Origin: Dreissena polymorpha
Lineage: Eukaryota > Mollusca > Bivalvia > Myida > Dreissenidae
NCBI RefSeq assembly: GCF_020536995.1
Contig: NC_068359.1
Coordinates: 67,279,726 to 67,343,725, forward strand
DNA length: 64,000 nucleotides
Direction of reading: 5' to 3'
Shown one piece after another: positions 1 to 12,600 of this stretch (positions are counted from its first letter, which is position 1; each line of letters opens with the position of its first letter). The translations under genes were made by a program, and so were the position numbers. Below the pieces are notes generated by a model, which saw only the letters and a list, made by a program, of their open reading frames with translations, made no database searches and was not told the origin of the DNA.

Positions 1-60
1 TATATATGTATATGTATGTGTTTATATATATATATATATATAAGCGTGTGTGTATGTGTG
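1..60. repeat. TA/TG microsatellite
   Basis: Alternating TA and TG dinucleotides with short interruptions at the window edge. No gene is seen from here to 340. That stretch also holds a C-run followed by an A-run at about 235-259. Confidence 0.85.
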
Positions 61-884
61 TGTAAATAACAAATGTTATTTTGTAAACTGTTAAACATGT
101 ATGTAAATATATATGTAAATAACTTTTACTGATAAATGCACCTGATATGTACATGTACCTGAAATCAAACACTATAGCATGCCTACGTGAGTTTTTCTAT
201 ATTTTTGGCTCTCTAACAAGGAATATACAATCTAACCCCCCCCCCCCAAAAAAAAAAAAGGCTACCTAGATTTAATATCCATTTTTGGTTAACTCAACTT
301 TGTGTGTCAAATATATACTAAATATACCGTTCATATTTAAATCAAAGACCTACAGATAACACAGATTGGAATCTCTCGTCTCCGCTATAGCGATATGCGA
401 TAATATCTATCGGCGGACGCGGGTCACGTGACATTGATTTTGGAGATGCCGGTGTACCTGTAGATTATTCCCTGTTCCAGCTGCTGTCGGCCATTTTCTT
501 ATAAAGCAAACAATTATTCTTCGTAATTAGTCGTTAATATTTGATGTCGTAGGGTATTCTGAGCATGATCTGGTTAGTTTATATTATTTTGATATTGTTA
601 TTAACAATATTAATGTGTTAATTAGTGTTTTTAGCGCTCGGTTGTCAGTTTGCAGAGCAATGAATGCCTGAAAGCGCAACGTTACGAACTTTACGTAGTG
701 AGCAAAGTCGGTCTCCGAAAAAAGACATATTGAATATTTTTTGTGTGATTAGAAATAAGTATTTATTTTCTGTCTTGATAATTCTTTAGGTTTTGGTAGT
801 TATTATTCTAATTAATTATTAATTTATCGGAATTTGAAAGAGAACACTGGATTCGTTCATTTTCGATAATTTTTGAAAAATTGA

Positions 885-1990
885 AAGGCCCGAAGCATTT
901 TTCTATAAACTTCTTCATTAAGCATCACATATTGATAACGTAAGATTTTTATGCTAGGTGAGATGTTAATCTGTGCATGATTTATAAAAAGTAGACGAAA
1001 ATGAGGTATTTTAAAGGATTTTGCCTTTGTACAATTTGTACTATTTATACTGTTATTTCATTCAATCAAGTGGTTTGTATTTTGTTGAAACACTTTTCTA
1101 TTTTATTTTTCATCCCATATATTTGAAGTAAGATTTTTATGCAAGGCAAGATGTTAATCTATGTACAGATTTAAACAAACTACAAGAAAATATTCAATTT
1201 AAAGGATTTGGCCTTATACAATGTTGGTACAATTTTAAGCTCTTTTCTTCTGTACAATACAATATTGCTGTCAAACGTGTTTTTGTTCTTATTGATAAAC
1301 TTTTTCATTCCAGATCGATTAAGTCAGATTGTTATGCTTGCTGATATGTAATTCTAGGTATGATTAATAAAAAGTAGACGAAAATAAGTCATTTTAAAGG
1401 ATTTTGCCTTTGTACATTTTGTACAATTTTATACTGTTATTTCATTCAGTAATTTTTCACATGTCGCCAAAGTGGTTTGTTTCTTTGTGAAAACTTTTCC
1501 ATTTCTCATCCCATATCGTTGAAGTAAGATTTTTATGCCAGGCAATATGTTAATCTAAGTATAGATTTAAACAAACTACAAGAAAATATTCAATTTAAAG
1601 GATTTGGCCTTATACAATGTTGGTACAATTTTAAGCTCTTTTCTTCTGTTGTACAAGATAGCTGTCAAACGTGTTTTTGTTCTTTTTGATAAACTTTTTC
1701 ATTTTTCATCCCAAATAGATTAAGTCAGATTTTTATGCCTGGTGATATGTTAATCTTGGTATGAATTAATTAAACTGGAGGATAATGTTCATTTTAAAGG
1801 ATTTTGGCCTTGTACAAAGATGGTACAATTTTAAGCTCTTTTACCCTATTATACACACATGTTGTCAAACGTGCTTTGGTTCATTGTGAAAAACTTTGTC
1901 ATTATTCACCTCAAATTGAAGAAATAAGATTTTTATTCTGGGTAATATGTTTATCTTGGTATGAATAAAAGAACTAGATGAAAGTACAAT
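885..1990. repeat. six diverged ~195-bp tandem repeats
   Basis: The motif TAAGATTTTTATGC recurs near 941, 1129, 1320, 1526, 1722 and 1925, spaced 188-206 bp apart. Each is followed by AT-rich sequence with a shared AAAGGATTTTGCCTT block. The array lies wholly inside the 343-3765 element, so it probably grew within it. Confidence 0.8.
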
Positions 1991-2350
1991 GTTTGGGTTT
2001 ATATTCTCATTTAATATCTTATTTTATTAGTATTACCAGTTTTCCTGTCAATGTTACACATGCAAGTTAATATACAAACATATTTTAACAGATAGCTGTG
2101 AGCTTACTATTAAAACACAAAAGCTGTGAGATGACTATAAAAACCACAAATTGTCATTGTTAAAAGCGTAAGCAATAGCAGAGCACACGTTATTAGTTTC
2201 AATATTCCCATACTGATAGTCCTGATGTTAAACCTCTGGTACAGACCTATAGTCCCAGTTTATTTCAAATTACCGGTATTCAGTGACTTTAAAGCATCTC
2301 TCAGGCTGGCGGATGTTTTGTTTTCATTTTTTGCACTTTTCTCAGTTTTC

Positions 2351-2578
2351 TTATTTATTAGTTTTGTAATTGCAAAACCTCTTACAGTAAGAAATATATA
2401 TAGTCTTGTATTCTCGTGAACAAATTGGACACACATATATATCTTTCTTATCAACACTAACACTATGTTTATCAGTACAAACAGAGTCATTGTCAGTATA
2501 GTTCCCTTCAAAAAGCTAATCAAGGTCTAAATCACTATCACTCCAAGCGAAAAAATCAGGGTCTCTGTTACGCGACAT
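2351..2578 (-). pseudogene. remnant first exon of a transposase-like protein with a C2H2-type finger start
   Basis: A minus-strand ATG at 2578 opens an acidic N-terminus (MSRNRDPDFFAWSDSDLDLD), which stops at 2516-2518. The same frame then continues open to 2351 with a short Cys-x2-Cys motif (VCPICSREYKT). This looks like the beginning of a C2H2 finger as seen at the N-terminus of several DNA transposases. No His pair and no catalytic core follow. Its place inside an element with inverted ends supports a transposase origin. The call is inferred from composition and context, not from a recognised family. Confidence 0.45.
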
Positions 2579-4450
2579 GATTGCACAAATGATACAGAAT
2601 TTAAAAATGTAAAATCCAAAATATGTACTAGTATGTCCAACTTATAAGATACACAATCGAGAATAGCCTTTTTTAAACAGTTTTATACAGCATTTCATTG
2701 TGCTTATAACGTACTATTATAAACAAGTATATTAAAATCTAACACATTCACAACAAAGACTTACCTTAATTGGACATCACAATGACATATAAAGAATGAA
2801 TTCGCCGGCCGCGGCCACTGATCACACAATTAAAATCAATCAACAACGCAAACTGATAATTGAAGTAAGAATCCCTTCCTTTAATTAATTCTCAAGAGTA
2901 AAGAAAAAACACACAAAGCATCTTCAGTTCGCTAATTGATCCGACGATTAACACGCGCGTGAAATGTTTTTGTTTTTTTCTTTTCGCGAAATCCTAGCCC
3001 ACGATACTGAAAGCTTAATTTAATTACCAAAAGAAAAAAACTGGATTACAAACAAAACTGTAATAACCTATAACTCATGAATTAAATCTCAATAAAAAGA
3101 GAATTAAACAATTGAAAAAAATCTACACAATCAATATTGAAATAAGTCGAACTAAAACCGTTTTTGGATCGAACGATCATAGCATTTATTATACTGTAAT
3201 GTTGTTTTAATCAGAGACCTAGATCTATGTGTCCACATATATCTATCCTTTTTGAAATAATAATATTTTATAAGGTTTTAACTGTCTGAAATACCAAATT
3301 ATACAAGATTATTTTATCAGCAAAAGCCTCTCAAATAAACTATTCAACAGCATTCTCGCCGCGATTCGGAAGTTCTTAGCGCAATTGCTTCAATGATCGC
3401 GGCATTATGAATTCTTATTGTAGGTAAATATAATCGAGATTTTATAAAAACATAATTACTCATGTTTCTATGAAACTTAATTTTATGAAAATCGGATCAT
3501 TATTTACCAAGTTACAGCCGCCTTTCTACAGCGCCGTAACATTTTCGCATAACTTTTCTCGATAATCGTAGCCGTTGCTACTGACGCGTCGCTATCTTAT
3601 CGCAATCGTGATACACCGGCTATCTCCGGACTACTCCGATTGATTCATGGAATAAATCGTCTGCTGATCCCAAGTGTTCTTATCAGTTTCTCGACCACGT
3701 GACCCCGCCGAGAGATAGCCCGATAAGGCGCGAAGTTTCCAATCTGTGTTATCTATAGGTCTTTGTTTAAATTTACACTTTTTAATACATAAACTCTAGT
3801 TACATTTCATTAGACTAGAACTTACATTTTTCTCCGAAATGACCCAATAACCCTGGTCTAAGACAAATTCACGCTATATTTTTTTTCCTTCCATTGCTTC
3901 CAAACGTTTATTTATTTATTTATCTTTTTATTGCATCTTCACAATCAAAACTACATGCTGATGTATCTATATCTCCCCATATATATATGCAGATATATAA
4001 CATGATGCAACATATCTCACCATTAACCGGTTGTATATTTCTTTGTCATGTGTTGCATGCGGAATGATGGGCATATTGCCTTTTTTCCTGAATAAACATC
4101 TATCTATCTATATAAACATAATATGTTTTACTATCATTTTTGTTTTGATATTTTGTAAAGCGAATGGACAATTTTGTGGGTTTCGTGAGGGGTAAGCAGC
4201 TGTGAGTAGAAGGGTAGCAGTGTGTGTGGGGGAGAGGAACAGTTGGGGGGGGGGGATAGCATCTAATGCCGAATGTCTGTGAAAATTACCAGTTTTTTAT
4301 GTAAACGCACTAATCTTAGACCATAAGTGCAGAGTCATAGATTGTTTGTATGATATTGGTTGCAAACACTATGAAGTACAGTTTTTATTTGGTACAAGGA
4401 ATATAAAAAATATCATTTGAATATAAAATGTGTTTAGATATCTTAAGTCT

Positions 4451-4960
4451 AAGGGGCCTTTTCACAGATTTTGGCATTTTTTAACTTATTCATTAAATGC
4501 TTTATATCGATAAATGTAAACATTGGATCGTAAAAGCTCCAGTAAAAAATCAAGAATAAAATTAAAAAAAGGAAAAGAACATAGCCCGGACCAGGTTTCG
4601 AACCAGTGACCCCTGGAGTCCTGCCACAGTCCTGAAGTAAAAACGCTTTAGCCTACTGAGCTATTCCGCCGAGAACACATGCTGAACGTATTTTATACGT
4701 TATATAAGCAATCTTCGTAGTTTCACAAAATTTAACGATAAAAACAGAACTCTCCAAATTATTCAATCGTTTCGCGTTGCAACGCTTTATAATTTTTAGG
4801 TTTTAAAATCGTCAAAAGATGCATATAATGGCTCTTTTAGACCATGGTAAATGTTCAGTATTACTGTTTCCTCACAAATATCATAACTTAAACGAAAATT
4901 TGCGAATCTGAGACAACTTTTTTCAATTTTGTCAATTTACCAAAGCGTGAAAAGATCCCT
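4451..4960. mobile_element. hAT-like MITE carrying a tRNA-like module
   Basis: The ends are inverted: AAGGGGCCTTTTCAC on the left and, reading inward from the right, AGGGATCTTTTCAC. The element is flanked by a perfect 8-bp duplication TTAAGTCT (4443-4450 and 4961-4968), the size typical of hAT elements. A related copy lies at 37175-37670, and an end fragment at about 5953-6010. The middle contains a tRNA-like block on the minus strand. Confidence 0.8.
4581..4670 (-). other. tRNA-like sequence (RNA polymerase III box A and box B) inside a MITE
   Basis: Read on the minus strand, about 90 nt resemble a tRNA with a long variable arm. They contain an A-box-like TAGCTCAGTAGGCTAAAGC and a B-box-like GGTTCGAAACC near the 3' end. 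The acceptor stem does not pair well and no CCA is encoded, so this is unlikely to be a working tRNA gene. The module is more likely a captured or SINE-derived tRNA head. Confidence 0.6.
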
Positions 4961-4969
4961 TTAAGTCTA

Positions 4970-7230
4970 AGATTTTACTTCTGTTGATTGAGAATGTCAA
5001 GTCATCCAAAACAGTAATAGTATCAATTTCCAAACATATTAAACCATTCCAGGAAAAATAAAACAGTATATATAAAAATTGTACATCGATAACATAAAGT
5101 GTTCTTGAATTATAATGCATGAAAAAATTGTATTAAATGTACACAAACATGTTTACATAATTTATGCGTATGAAATAAATGTGTATAAGTGTATTCATTA
5201 TATGTTATATTATAAGTATTTAAAGTGTATGTTGCATATTTTTGTACCGATGCCAATACTTCCTCCATTTTCCCCTGTGTGCTTCTATGTAATTGTGTAA
5301 TTGATCATTACATAAATGACGTATTAAGTAGCAGTAGAAAAAAACAACATTTCAGCAGCTTATACGTATTTTTATGGAGATACCCTGATATTATATGTCG
5401 ATTTATTTCGATTATTAAGGCTAAATTCCAACGTATTCATGAATAATTCAGTATGGTTAATGATCTTAATTTATGTCTATGAACGCTGCATGTTTGTTTG
5501 ACAGTTTGTTTGACTAGATCCCCAAGTATATTCAGTATCTTCATGATTTAACATTGATGATGATGTGCATGCAATTTACGTAACAACTGTGTGTACTTTA
5601 ATTAGTGTTTGCTCGGGAACTATATTCCTAGTTTGGCGACTGATTAACAGCAAATACTATTAGTAGTTACTTTCATGTTGGTAACTCATAGATGAATCGT
5701 TTTGACTTCATAACTTTTATTTTTATGTATAACTTATTTATTGAAAGAACGGGTGCAAAATGCCTTTTAATGTTGATGTTATTTGCAAAAACAGAACGAA
5801 CACCTATTCAGCTCAATAAAGTTTGTATACGAATAATTTAGTGGTGAGTTGCATATAGATCTACAATAAATTCATTAAAAACACAAAGTGCGAATTTGTA
5901 ATGATATGTTCATCATTTCGTCTGATAAGCATTTATATATATATATATTGATTAAAGGGGCCTTTTCACAGATTTTGGCATGTTTTGAAGTTTGTCATTA
6001 AATAGGAAATATGTGTTCCTCGATGTTGTCATCTAAGCGGCGCATAACGGTGGTGCAGATGTTACTGTTATATGTATCTTTGCAATAGTTATTATGGTGG
6101 ATTTGCTCATCTTGTATTAAGAATTTCAATATAGTGCGTGTTATTTCTATTGATCGGTAACAACTGTTTAAGCCACAATATAAAGCACATTAAATTAATA
6201 AAAAAAATTACCGTCATTTAGCATAGGATAAAAAGATCCAAGCTCTAAGATGTAACCTGAAACCATCATAGTTTCATAGATATCATTTATATTGCATAGG
6301 CAAAACAGGTCATTGGTAGACCGCTAAACGAAACCGTCGACGGCAATACCCTGCATGACTTGTTTATGCAATTATTAGAGGCCAATTAAGCATTGAAATT
6401 TCCGATCGGTTTTAACATTGTTAACTAAACAAAACAGTCGTTTTGTGCAAATTATAGCCTGCAAATTTATTGATTAATTTCCTTAATCATCTCAATGCTT
6501 TGTAATTGTCTTAATAACATAGATAGATAGTATGTGCCTGCATGAGCATAGATATTCGTGAACCTCTTCACTATTTTAAATAATATGATGCTTAGTTAAT
6601 AAGTTGTTGATTTGCTGTGTTTAAGTATGATATTGATTCAAGTATCATATATTTTGTACATATACGTATTTTCTTAAAAATATCATATTTGAATAACATT
6701 AAATAACAAAAATATCAAGAGAAAATATGTGGAATAAAAATTGCGTTTAGGGTAGAAAATCAAGTGCGCTTACATTGGAACATTCAGGCTGCAGGGCCTG
6801 TTTTAAGTTTATTATGTCTGTAATTAAAGTAATGCAAGCATTTTTCAAATCGATGAAGAGCGTCACTTCATAATGTTATCACTAAGAATTGATGATAATT
6901 CATGGACGCAATTGTATTTAGAAAAATAATTCATTGTCAGTGTAATTCGGTTTGTTTACATCCAAACCTTTACATTGTTTTGGATTGGTTACGATTTTCA
7001 TAATTGCAAATCTAACTGGTAACAGGTCTCTTTAACTTATCAAGATTGTTTTAATCTATCTTTAAACTGTTTGTGTCTCAGCACGGACGTGGAAAAAGGT
7101 ATATATACATAATTTGTGTAAAGTATTGAAATCAACCAGAGTGACCTCACAAATACAATATAAACACTATTTATAAGTCATGTTTACATGTGCTTACTGT
7201 TAAAGTAGACTTCTCATGAACTTGTAAATG
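4970..7230. other. no gene seen; AT-rich intergenic DNA
   Basis: Only short chance open frames occur. The one recognisable piece is 5953-6010, an end fragment of the AAGGGGCCTTTTCAC MITE family next to a short TA run. Confidence 0.6.
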
Positions 7231-7236
7231 TTATGT

Positions 7237-7346
7237 ATCATACCACTACATTGATATCTGCCTGATACAACGTTGCATGGTATATATTTTTATCATACCG
7301 CTGCATTGATATCTGCCTGATACAACGTTGCATGATATATTTTTTG
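7237..7346. repeat. 55-bp direct tandem duplication
   Basis: Two adjacent copies begin at 7237 and 7292 (ATCATACCRCTRCATTGATA...), differing at a few positions. Confidence 0.85.
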
Positions 7347-7349
7347 TAT

Positions 7350-7905
7350 GAGTTCAACAGGAAGTTTTCATATCAGCAGATGATATGAGGTAGGTCATAT
7401 TACTCGGAATCAACTATAAAGTAATCATGTTTAGTAAAATCGAATCAGATTCAACAAAACAAACAATTTGATACCAAGATGTAATATACCTTAAACACAA
7501 AATGCAACACAAAAGCACAAACATGTTTTACAATTAGTAAGCGCAACTGCTCATGACGTCATTATTAAGACGTCAAACGACACAAATCATATTCTTTCCC
7601 GCTAAAATTGCAAGCCTCGCCGTTTTATTAATCTAAGCCTTGCCTGATATATTACAAAAAGATCAGGCAGCAACCTGTTTGTCTCTATATATCATGTTCA
7701 ACAGGAAGTTAATATATCAGTTCATGTGTCGTGGAAGATCATATTACTTATACTCAACAAAATTAATAAGTTAGCTGTTATTGTTATAATGAATCCGATT
7801 CATCAAAACCAACAATATGATACCAAGATGTAAAACATTGTATCCACCAAGAGCTACAAAAACGTTACACTTGTTTTATACATATTAAGAATGCTTATGA
7901 CGTCA
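7350..7905. repeat. diverged direct duplication, ~220 bp, copies at ~7350-7575 and ~7690-7905
   Basis: Both copies run from TTCAACAGGAAGTT, through a GATACCAAGATGTAA block, to TGACGTCAT near the end, in the same order and spacing. Identity is moderate. The second copy abuts the SINE at 7905-8110. Confidence 0.65.
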
Positions 7906-8110
7906 TGTTACTAAATAACTATCTATCTCTGTATACTGCCAACCGCTCTTTCGAGTATTATAGGCAGAGGGACATTATCGAGTCCGTTTCCTGGGAAGAA
8001 CCAGTACTAGGTGTCCATGGAGGAGATAATGAGAACGCTCCCAGAGTGGGAAGCGAACCCACGAACTCCCGATCGCTAGGCGGACACCTCATCCACTACA
8101 CCACCGCGAT
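7905..8110 (-). mobile_element. tRNA-derived SINE
   Basis: Minus-strand reading starts with a tRNA-like head (8110 down to 8040) holding an A-box-like TGGTGTAGTGG and a B-box GGTTCGCTTCC. An unrelated body of about 130 nt follows, ending in a GATAGATAG-type tail near 7910. Head, body and simple tail in this order are the SINE layout. The family is not identified. Confidence 0.65.
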
Positions 8111-8114
8111 CAAC

Positions 8115-9660
8115 TACAAACAATTATTGTTCTCACCTGTACATGTTACTCAGAATTTGTTCCGATCTGTGTTTGTTTTTAGCAAATGCAAATAAAACTT
8201 GAAAATATGTCAACAAGTGCGACTATCAGGACCGGTTTAGATCAGTCAAAACTTTCGGTATTTTTTTGACAGAAAAACCCCATGGTTTAAAAATTAAGAG
8301 ATTAAGTAATTAAGAGATTCGAATATTGGTTCTACTGAAAAATGCAAATAATTCAAATCCCAGGACCCGAAAACGTTCAGTCCATCTTAAATTATAGCGA
8401 CATTTCAAAACAAACACCTATAACATTATCACGCCTTTTGGCAACATGTTCAACTGAAACGCATAATTTATTGATATCTATGTCATGCACAAATTAAACC
8501 ATTCATGAGTACATTATTCACTCCTCTGCCGTCATCACTTCCAAAATGAAAATTCTCTCTCCACACACCCTTCAGTTGCACAATCACAAATGCCTGTTAA
8601 AATAAATCCAATAAATGACATGTTTTTTTAACTGTTCTAAATGTACAGAACCTGAATATTTACATACAACCACCACAGTCGGAAAAACAAACACTAAACT
8701 CCACATTTCTAATAAAAACATCACTCCATTCTTTATGCGTATAGACACACTGCGAAGACGTGAGCGACTGGCTTTGACATATACAAAAACGCTAATTTAG
8801 TGTTTCCTTTAAAATGTACACCCATTTATTTTGGGTAAAACAATATTGCTCCTTACAGTTTTGTTGCATAATTAAATTAGAAAATGGAAAATTTAAAGCG
8901 TTATAAAATACATTGACTGGCGTTAGTTTGCGTGTTGAGGAACAATGCTATCTTTAGCACGATTCATACGCGCTAAACGAATACAGAGTTCACCGGGCGC
9001 AACGATTATATTTTATTATTTCTATAAACATTTTGGTTGTTAAAGATTTTCATATGGATGAACTCGATATATTGTTAACAAAAATGAATTTAACTGTTCT
9101 TAAAACAGTCTTTTCAATATAAAACGTCTAGGGGTAATTCATATCTTTTTAAATGCAAAAGTGGATTCAAAACAGTTTTATCGTCAGAAAAATCAACGGA
9201 AATTAACAACCACTAAGTATCAGCTTTTCATTTTTATGGGTTTTCCCTTAGACAGATACGCCATGGTCTAATAAAGTCGCTTGACACATGTGATCGATGT
9301 TGTCAAAATACTTTCACAGAATGTAATGAACACAATTTATGATGAACAAGAGTCGAGAAATTAAAGAAAACTAACATACTTTTATAATGTTCACGCGTCG
9401 TGTTTTGTAATGACACTTTACGTCAGGCGTATGTTATAATTGCGCTGTTGGTTAATTCCCCGTTAGTTGTCGTACGTGTTAAGGTGTCCCTGCGAGATTG
9501 AATCCAAATCATGGTTTATTGCATCTACAGCTGTATCCTATATCGCATAACGTTAAAAAACTTAATTTCGTTTATAAGATCATATAATCGCCCATACGAA
9601 ACCGGTAATTGATATGTATGCGTATGCGGCACTTACTTGGGTTTATGAGGTGCGTGAAGT
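8115..9660. other. no gene seen
   Basis: AT-rich sequence with no convincing exon, RNA gene or repeat. Confidence 0.5.
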
Positions 9661-9689
9661 TGACTCGCCGTTCGACGTTCGACATTAGT

Positions 9690-12600
9690 TCAACATTCAA
9701 ATTACCGAATGTCGACCTGGCTCGGCATTCCAGCTCGACATTCAGTTCGGCATTCGCATATAGTGTTGTATGCTTATTTTCGAATGTCGAGCTGGCTCGG
9801 CATTACAGCCGGACATTCAGTTCGGCATTCGCATACAGTGTTGTATAATTATTTTCGAATGTCGAGCTGGCTCGACATTCCAGCTCGACATTCAGTTCGA
9901 CATTCGGATATAGTGTTGTACAATTTGTTTTGAATGTCGAGCTGGCTCGGCATTCCAGCTCGACATTCAGTTCGGCATTCGCAAATAGTGTTGTATGCTT
10001 ATTTTCGAATGTCGAGCTGGCTCGGCATTCCAGTTCGACATTCAGTTCGACATTCGGATATAGTGTTGTACAATAATTTTTGAATGACGAGCTGGCTCGG
10101 CATTCCAGCTCGACATTCAGTTCGACATTCGGATATAGTGTTGTACAATAATTTTTGAATGACGAGCTGGCTCGGCATTCCAGCTCGACATTCAGTTCGA
10201 CATTCGGAGATAGTATTGTACAATGTTTTTTTAATGTCGAGCTGGCTCGGCATTCCAGCTCGACATTCAGTTCGACAATCGCATATAGTTTTGTATGCTT
10301 ATTTTCGAATGTCGAGCTGGCTCGGCATTCCAGCTCGACATTCAGTTCGGCATTCGCATATAGTATTGTATGCTTATTTTCGAATGTCGAGCTGGCTCGG
10401 CATTCCAGCTCGACATTCAGTTCGACATTCGGAGAGAATGATGTACAAAATTTTTTGAATGACGAGCTGGCTCGGCATTCCAGCTCGACATTCAGTTCGA
10501 CGAGTTGTACAATAATTTTTGACTGACGAGCTGGCTCGGTATTCCAACTCTACATTCAGTTCGACATTCGGATATAGTGTTGTACAATAATTTTTTAATG
10601 ACGCGCTGGCTCGGCATTCCAGCTCGACATTCAGTTCGACATTCGCATATAGTGTTGTACAATTTTTTTTGAATGTCGAGCTGGCTCGGTATTCCAGCTC
10701 GACATTCAGTTCGGCATTCGCAAATAGTGTTGTATGCTTATTTTTGAATGTCGAGCTGGCTCGGCATTCCAGCTCGACATTCAGTTCGACATTCGTATAT
10801 AGTGTTGTACAATAATTTTTGAATGTCGAGCTGGCTCGGCATTCCAGCTCGACATTCAGTTCGGCATTCGCAAATAGTGTTGTATGCTTATTTCAAATGT
10901 CGAGCTGGCTCGGCATTCCAGCTCGACATTCAGTTCGGCATTCGCAAATAGTGTTGTATGCTTATTTTCGAATGTCGAGCTGGCTCGGCATTCCAGCTCG
11001 ACATTCAGTTCGACATTCGGAGATAGTGTTGAACAATACCTTTTGAATGACGAGCTGGTTCGGCATTCCAGCTCGACATTCAGTTCGAAATTCGGAGATA
11101 GTGTTGTACAATAATTTTTGAATGACGAGCTGGCTCGGCATCCAGCTCGACATTCAGTTCGACATTCGGAGAAAGTGTTGTACAATTTTTTTTTAATGTC
11201 GAGCTGGCTCGGCATTCCAGCTCGACATTCAGTTCGGCATTCGCAAATAGTGTTGTTTGCTTATTTTTGAATGTCGAGCTGGCTCGGCATTGCAGCTCGA
11301 CATTCAGTTCGACATTCGGATATAGTGTTGTACAATAATTTTTGAATGTCGAGCTGGCTCGGCATTCCAGCTCGACATTCAGTTCGACATTCGGATATAG
11401 TGTTGTACATTAATTTTTGAATGACGAGCTGGCTCGGCATTCCAGCTCGACATTCAGTTCGACATTCGGAGATAGTGTTGTACAATGTTTTTTTAATGTC
11501 GAGCTGGCTCGGCATTCCAGCTCGACATTCAGTTCGGCAATCGCATATAGTTTTGTATGCTTATTTTCGAATGTCGAGCTGGCTCGTCATTCCAGCTCGA
11601 CATTCAGTTCGGCATTCGCATATAGTGTTGTATGCTTATTTTCGAATGTCGAGCTGGCTCGGCATTCCAGCTCGACATTCAGTTCGACATTCGGAGAGAA
11701 TAATGTACAATAATTTATGAATGACGAGCTGGCTCGGCATTCCAGCTCGACATTCAGTTCGACATTCGGAGAAAGAGTTGTACAATAATTTTTGAATAAC
11801 GAGCTGGCTCGGCATTCCAGCTCGACATTCAGTTCGACATTCGGATATAGTGTTGTACAATAATTTTTGAATGACGCGCTGGCTCGGCATTCCAGCTCAA
11901 CATTCAGTTCCACATTCGGAAAAAGTGTTGTACAATTTTCTTGAATGTCGAGCTGGCTCGGCATTCCAGCTCGACATTCAGTTCGGCATTCGCAAATAGT
12001 GTTGTATGCTTATTTTTGAATGTCGAGATGGCTCGGCATTCCAGCTCGACATTCAGTTCGACATTCGGATATAGTGTTGTACAATAATTTTTGAACGTCG
12101 AGCTGGCTCGGCATTCCAGCTCGACATTCAGTTCGGCATTCGCAAATAGTGTTGTATGCTTATTTCGAATGTCGAGCTGGCTCGGCATTCCAGCTCGACA
12201 TTCAATTCGGCATTCGCATATAGTGTTGTATGCTTATTTTCGAATGTCGAGCTGGCTCGGCATTCCAGCTCGACATTCAGTTCGACATTCGGAGATAGTG
12301 TTGAACAATACTTTTTGAATAACGAGCTGGTTCGGCATTCCAGCTCGACATTCAGTTCGACATTCGCATATAGTGTTGTACAATAATTTTTGAACGACGA
12401 GCTGGCTCGGCATTCCAGCTCGACATTCAGTTCGACATTCGGATATAGTGTTGTACAATAATTTTTGAATGACGAGCTGGTTCGGCATTCCAGCTCGACA
12501 TTCAGTTCGACATTCGGATATAGTGTTGTTCAATAATTTTTGAATGACGAGCTGGCTCGGCATTCCAGCTCGACATTCAGTTCGGCATTCGCAAATAGTG

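Larger units (their letters stand above)
343..3765. mobile_element. DNA transposon with terminal inverted repeats (decayed)
   Basis: The left end (343-371) and right end (3737-3765) are inverted copies of about 29 bp with one mismatch, starting CAAAGACCTA. Both ends are flanked by the same 7-bp sequence TTTAAAT (336-342 and 3766-3772), which reads as a target-site duplication. Weaker inverted similarity continues inward for about 100 bp and includes a GGTCACGTG block on both sides. The interior holds a tandem array (885-1990) and a minus-strand remnant of a zinc-finger N-terminus (2351-2578). The superfamily is not clear; a 7-bp duplication fits few groups. It is a plain cut-and-paste element by structure, now non-functional. 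Confidence 0.8.

Noticed and set aside
4581-4670. A functional tRNA gene
   Set aside because: The acceptor stem pairs poorly and the sequence is embedded in a MITE present in several copies.
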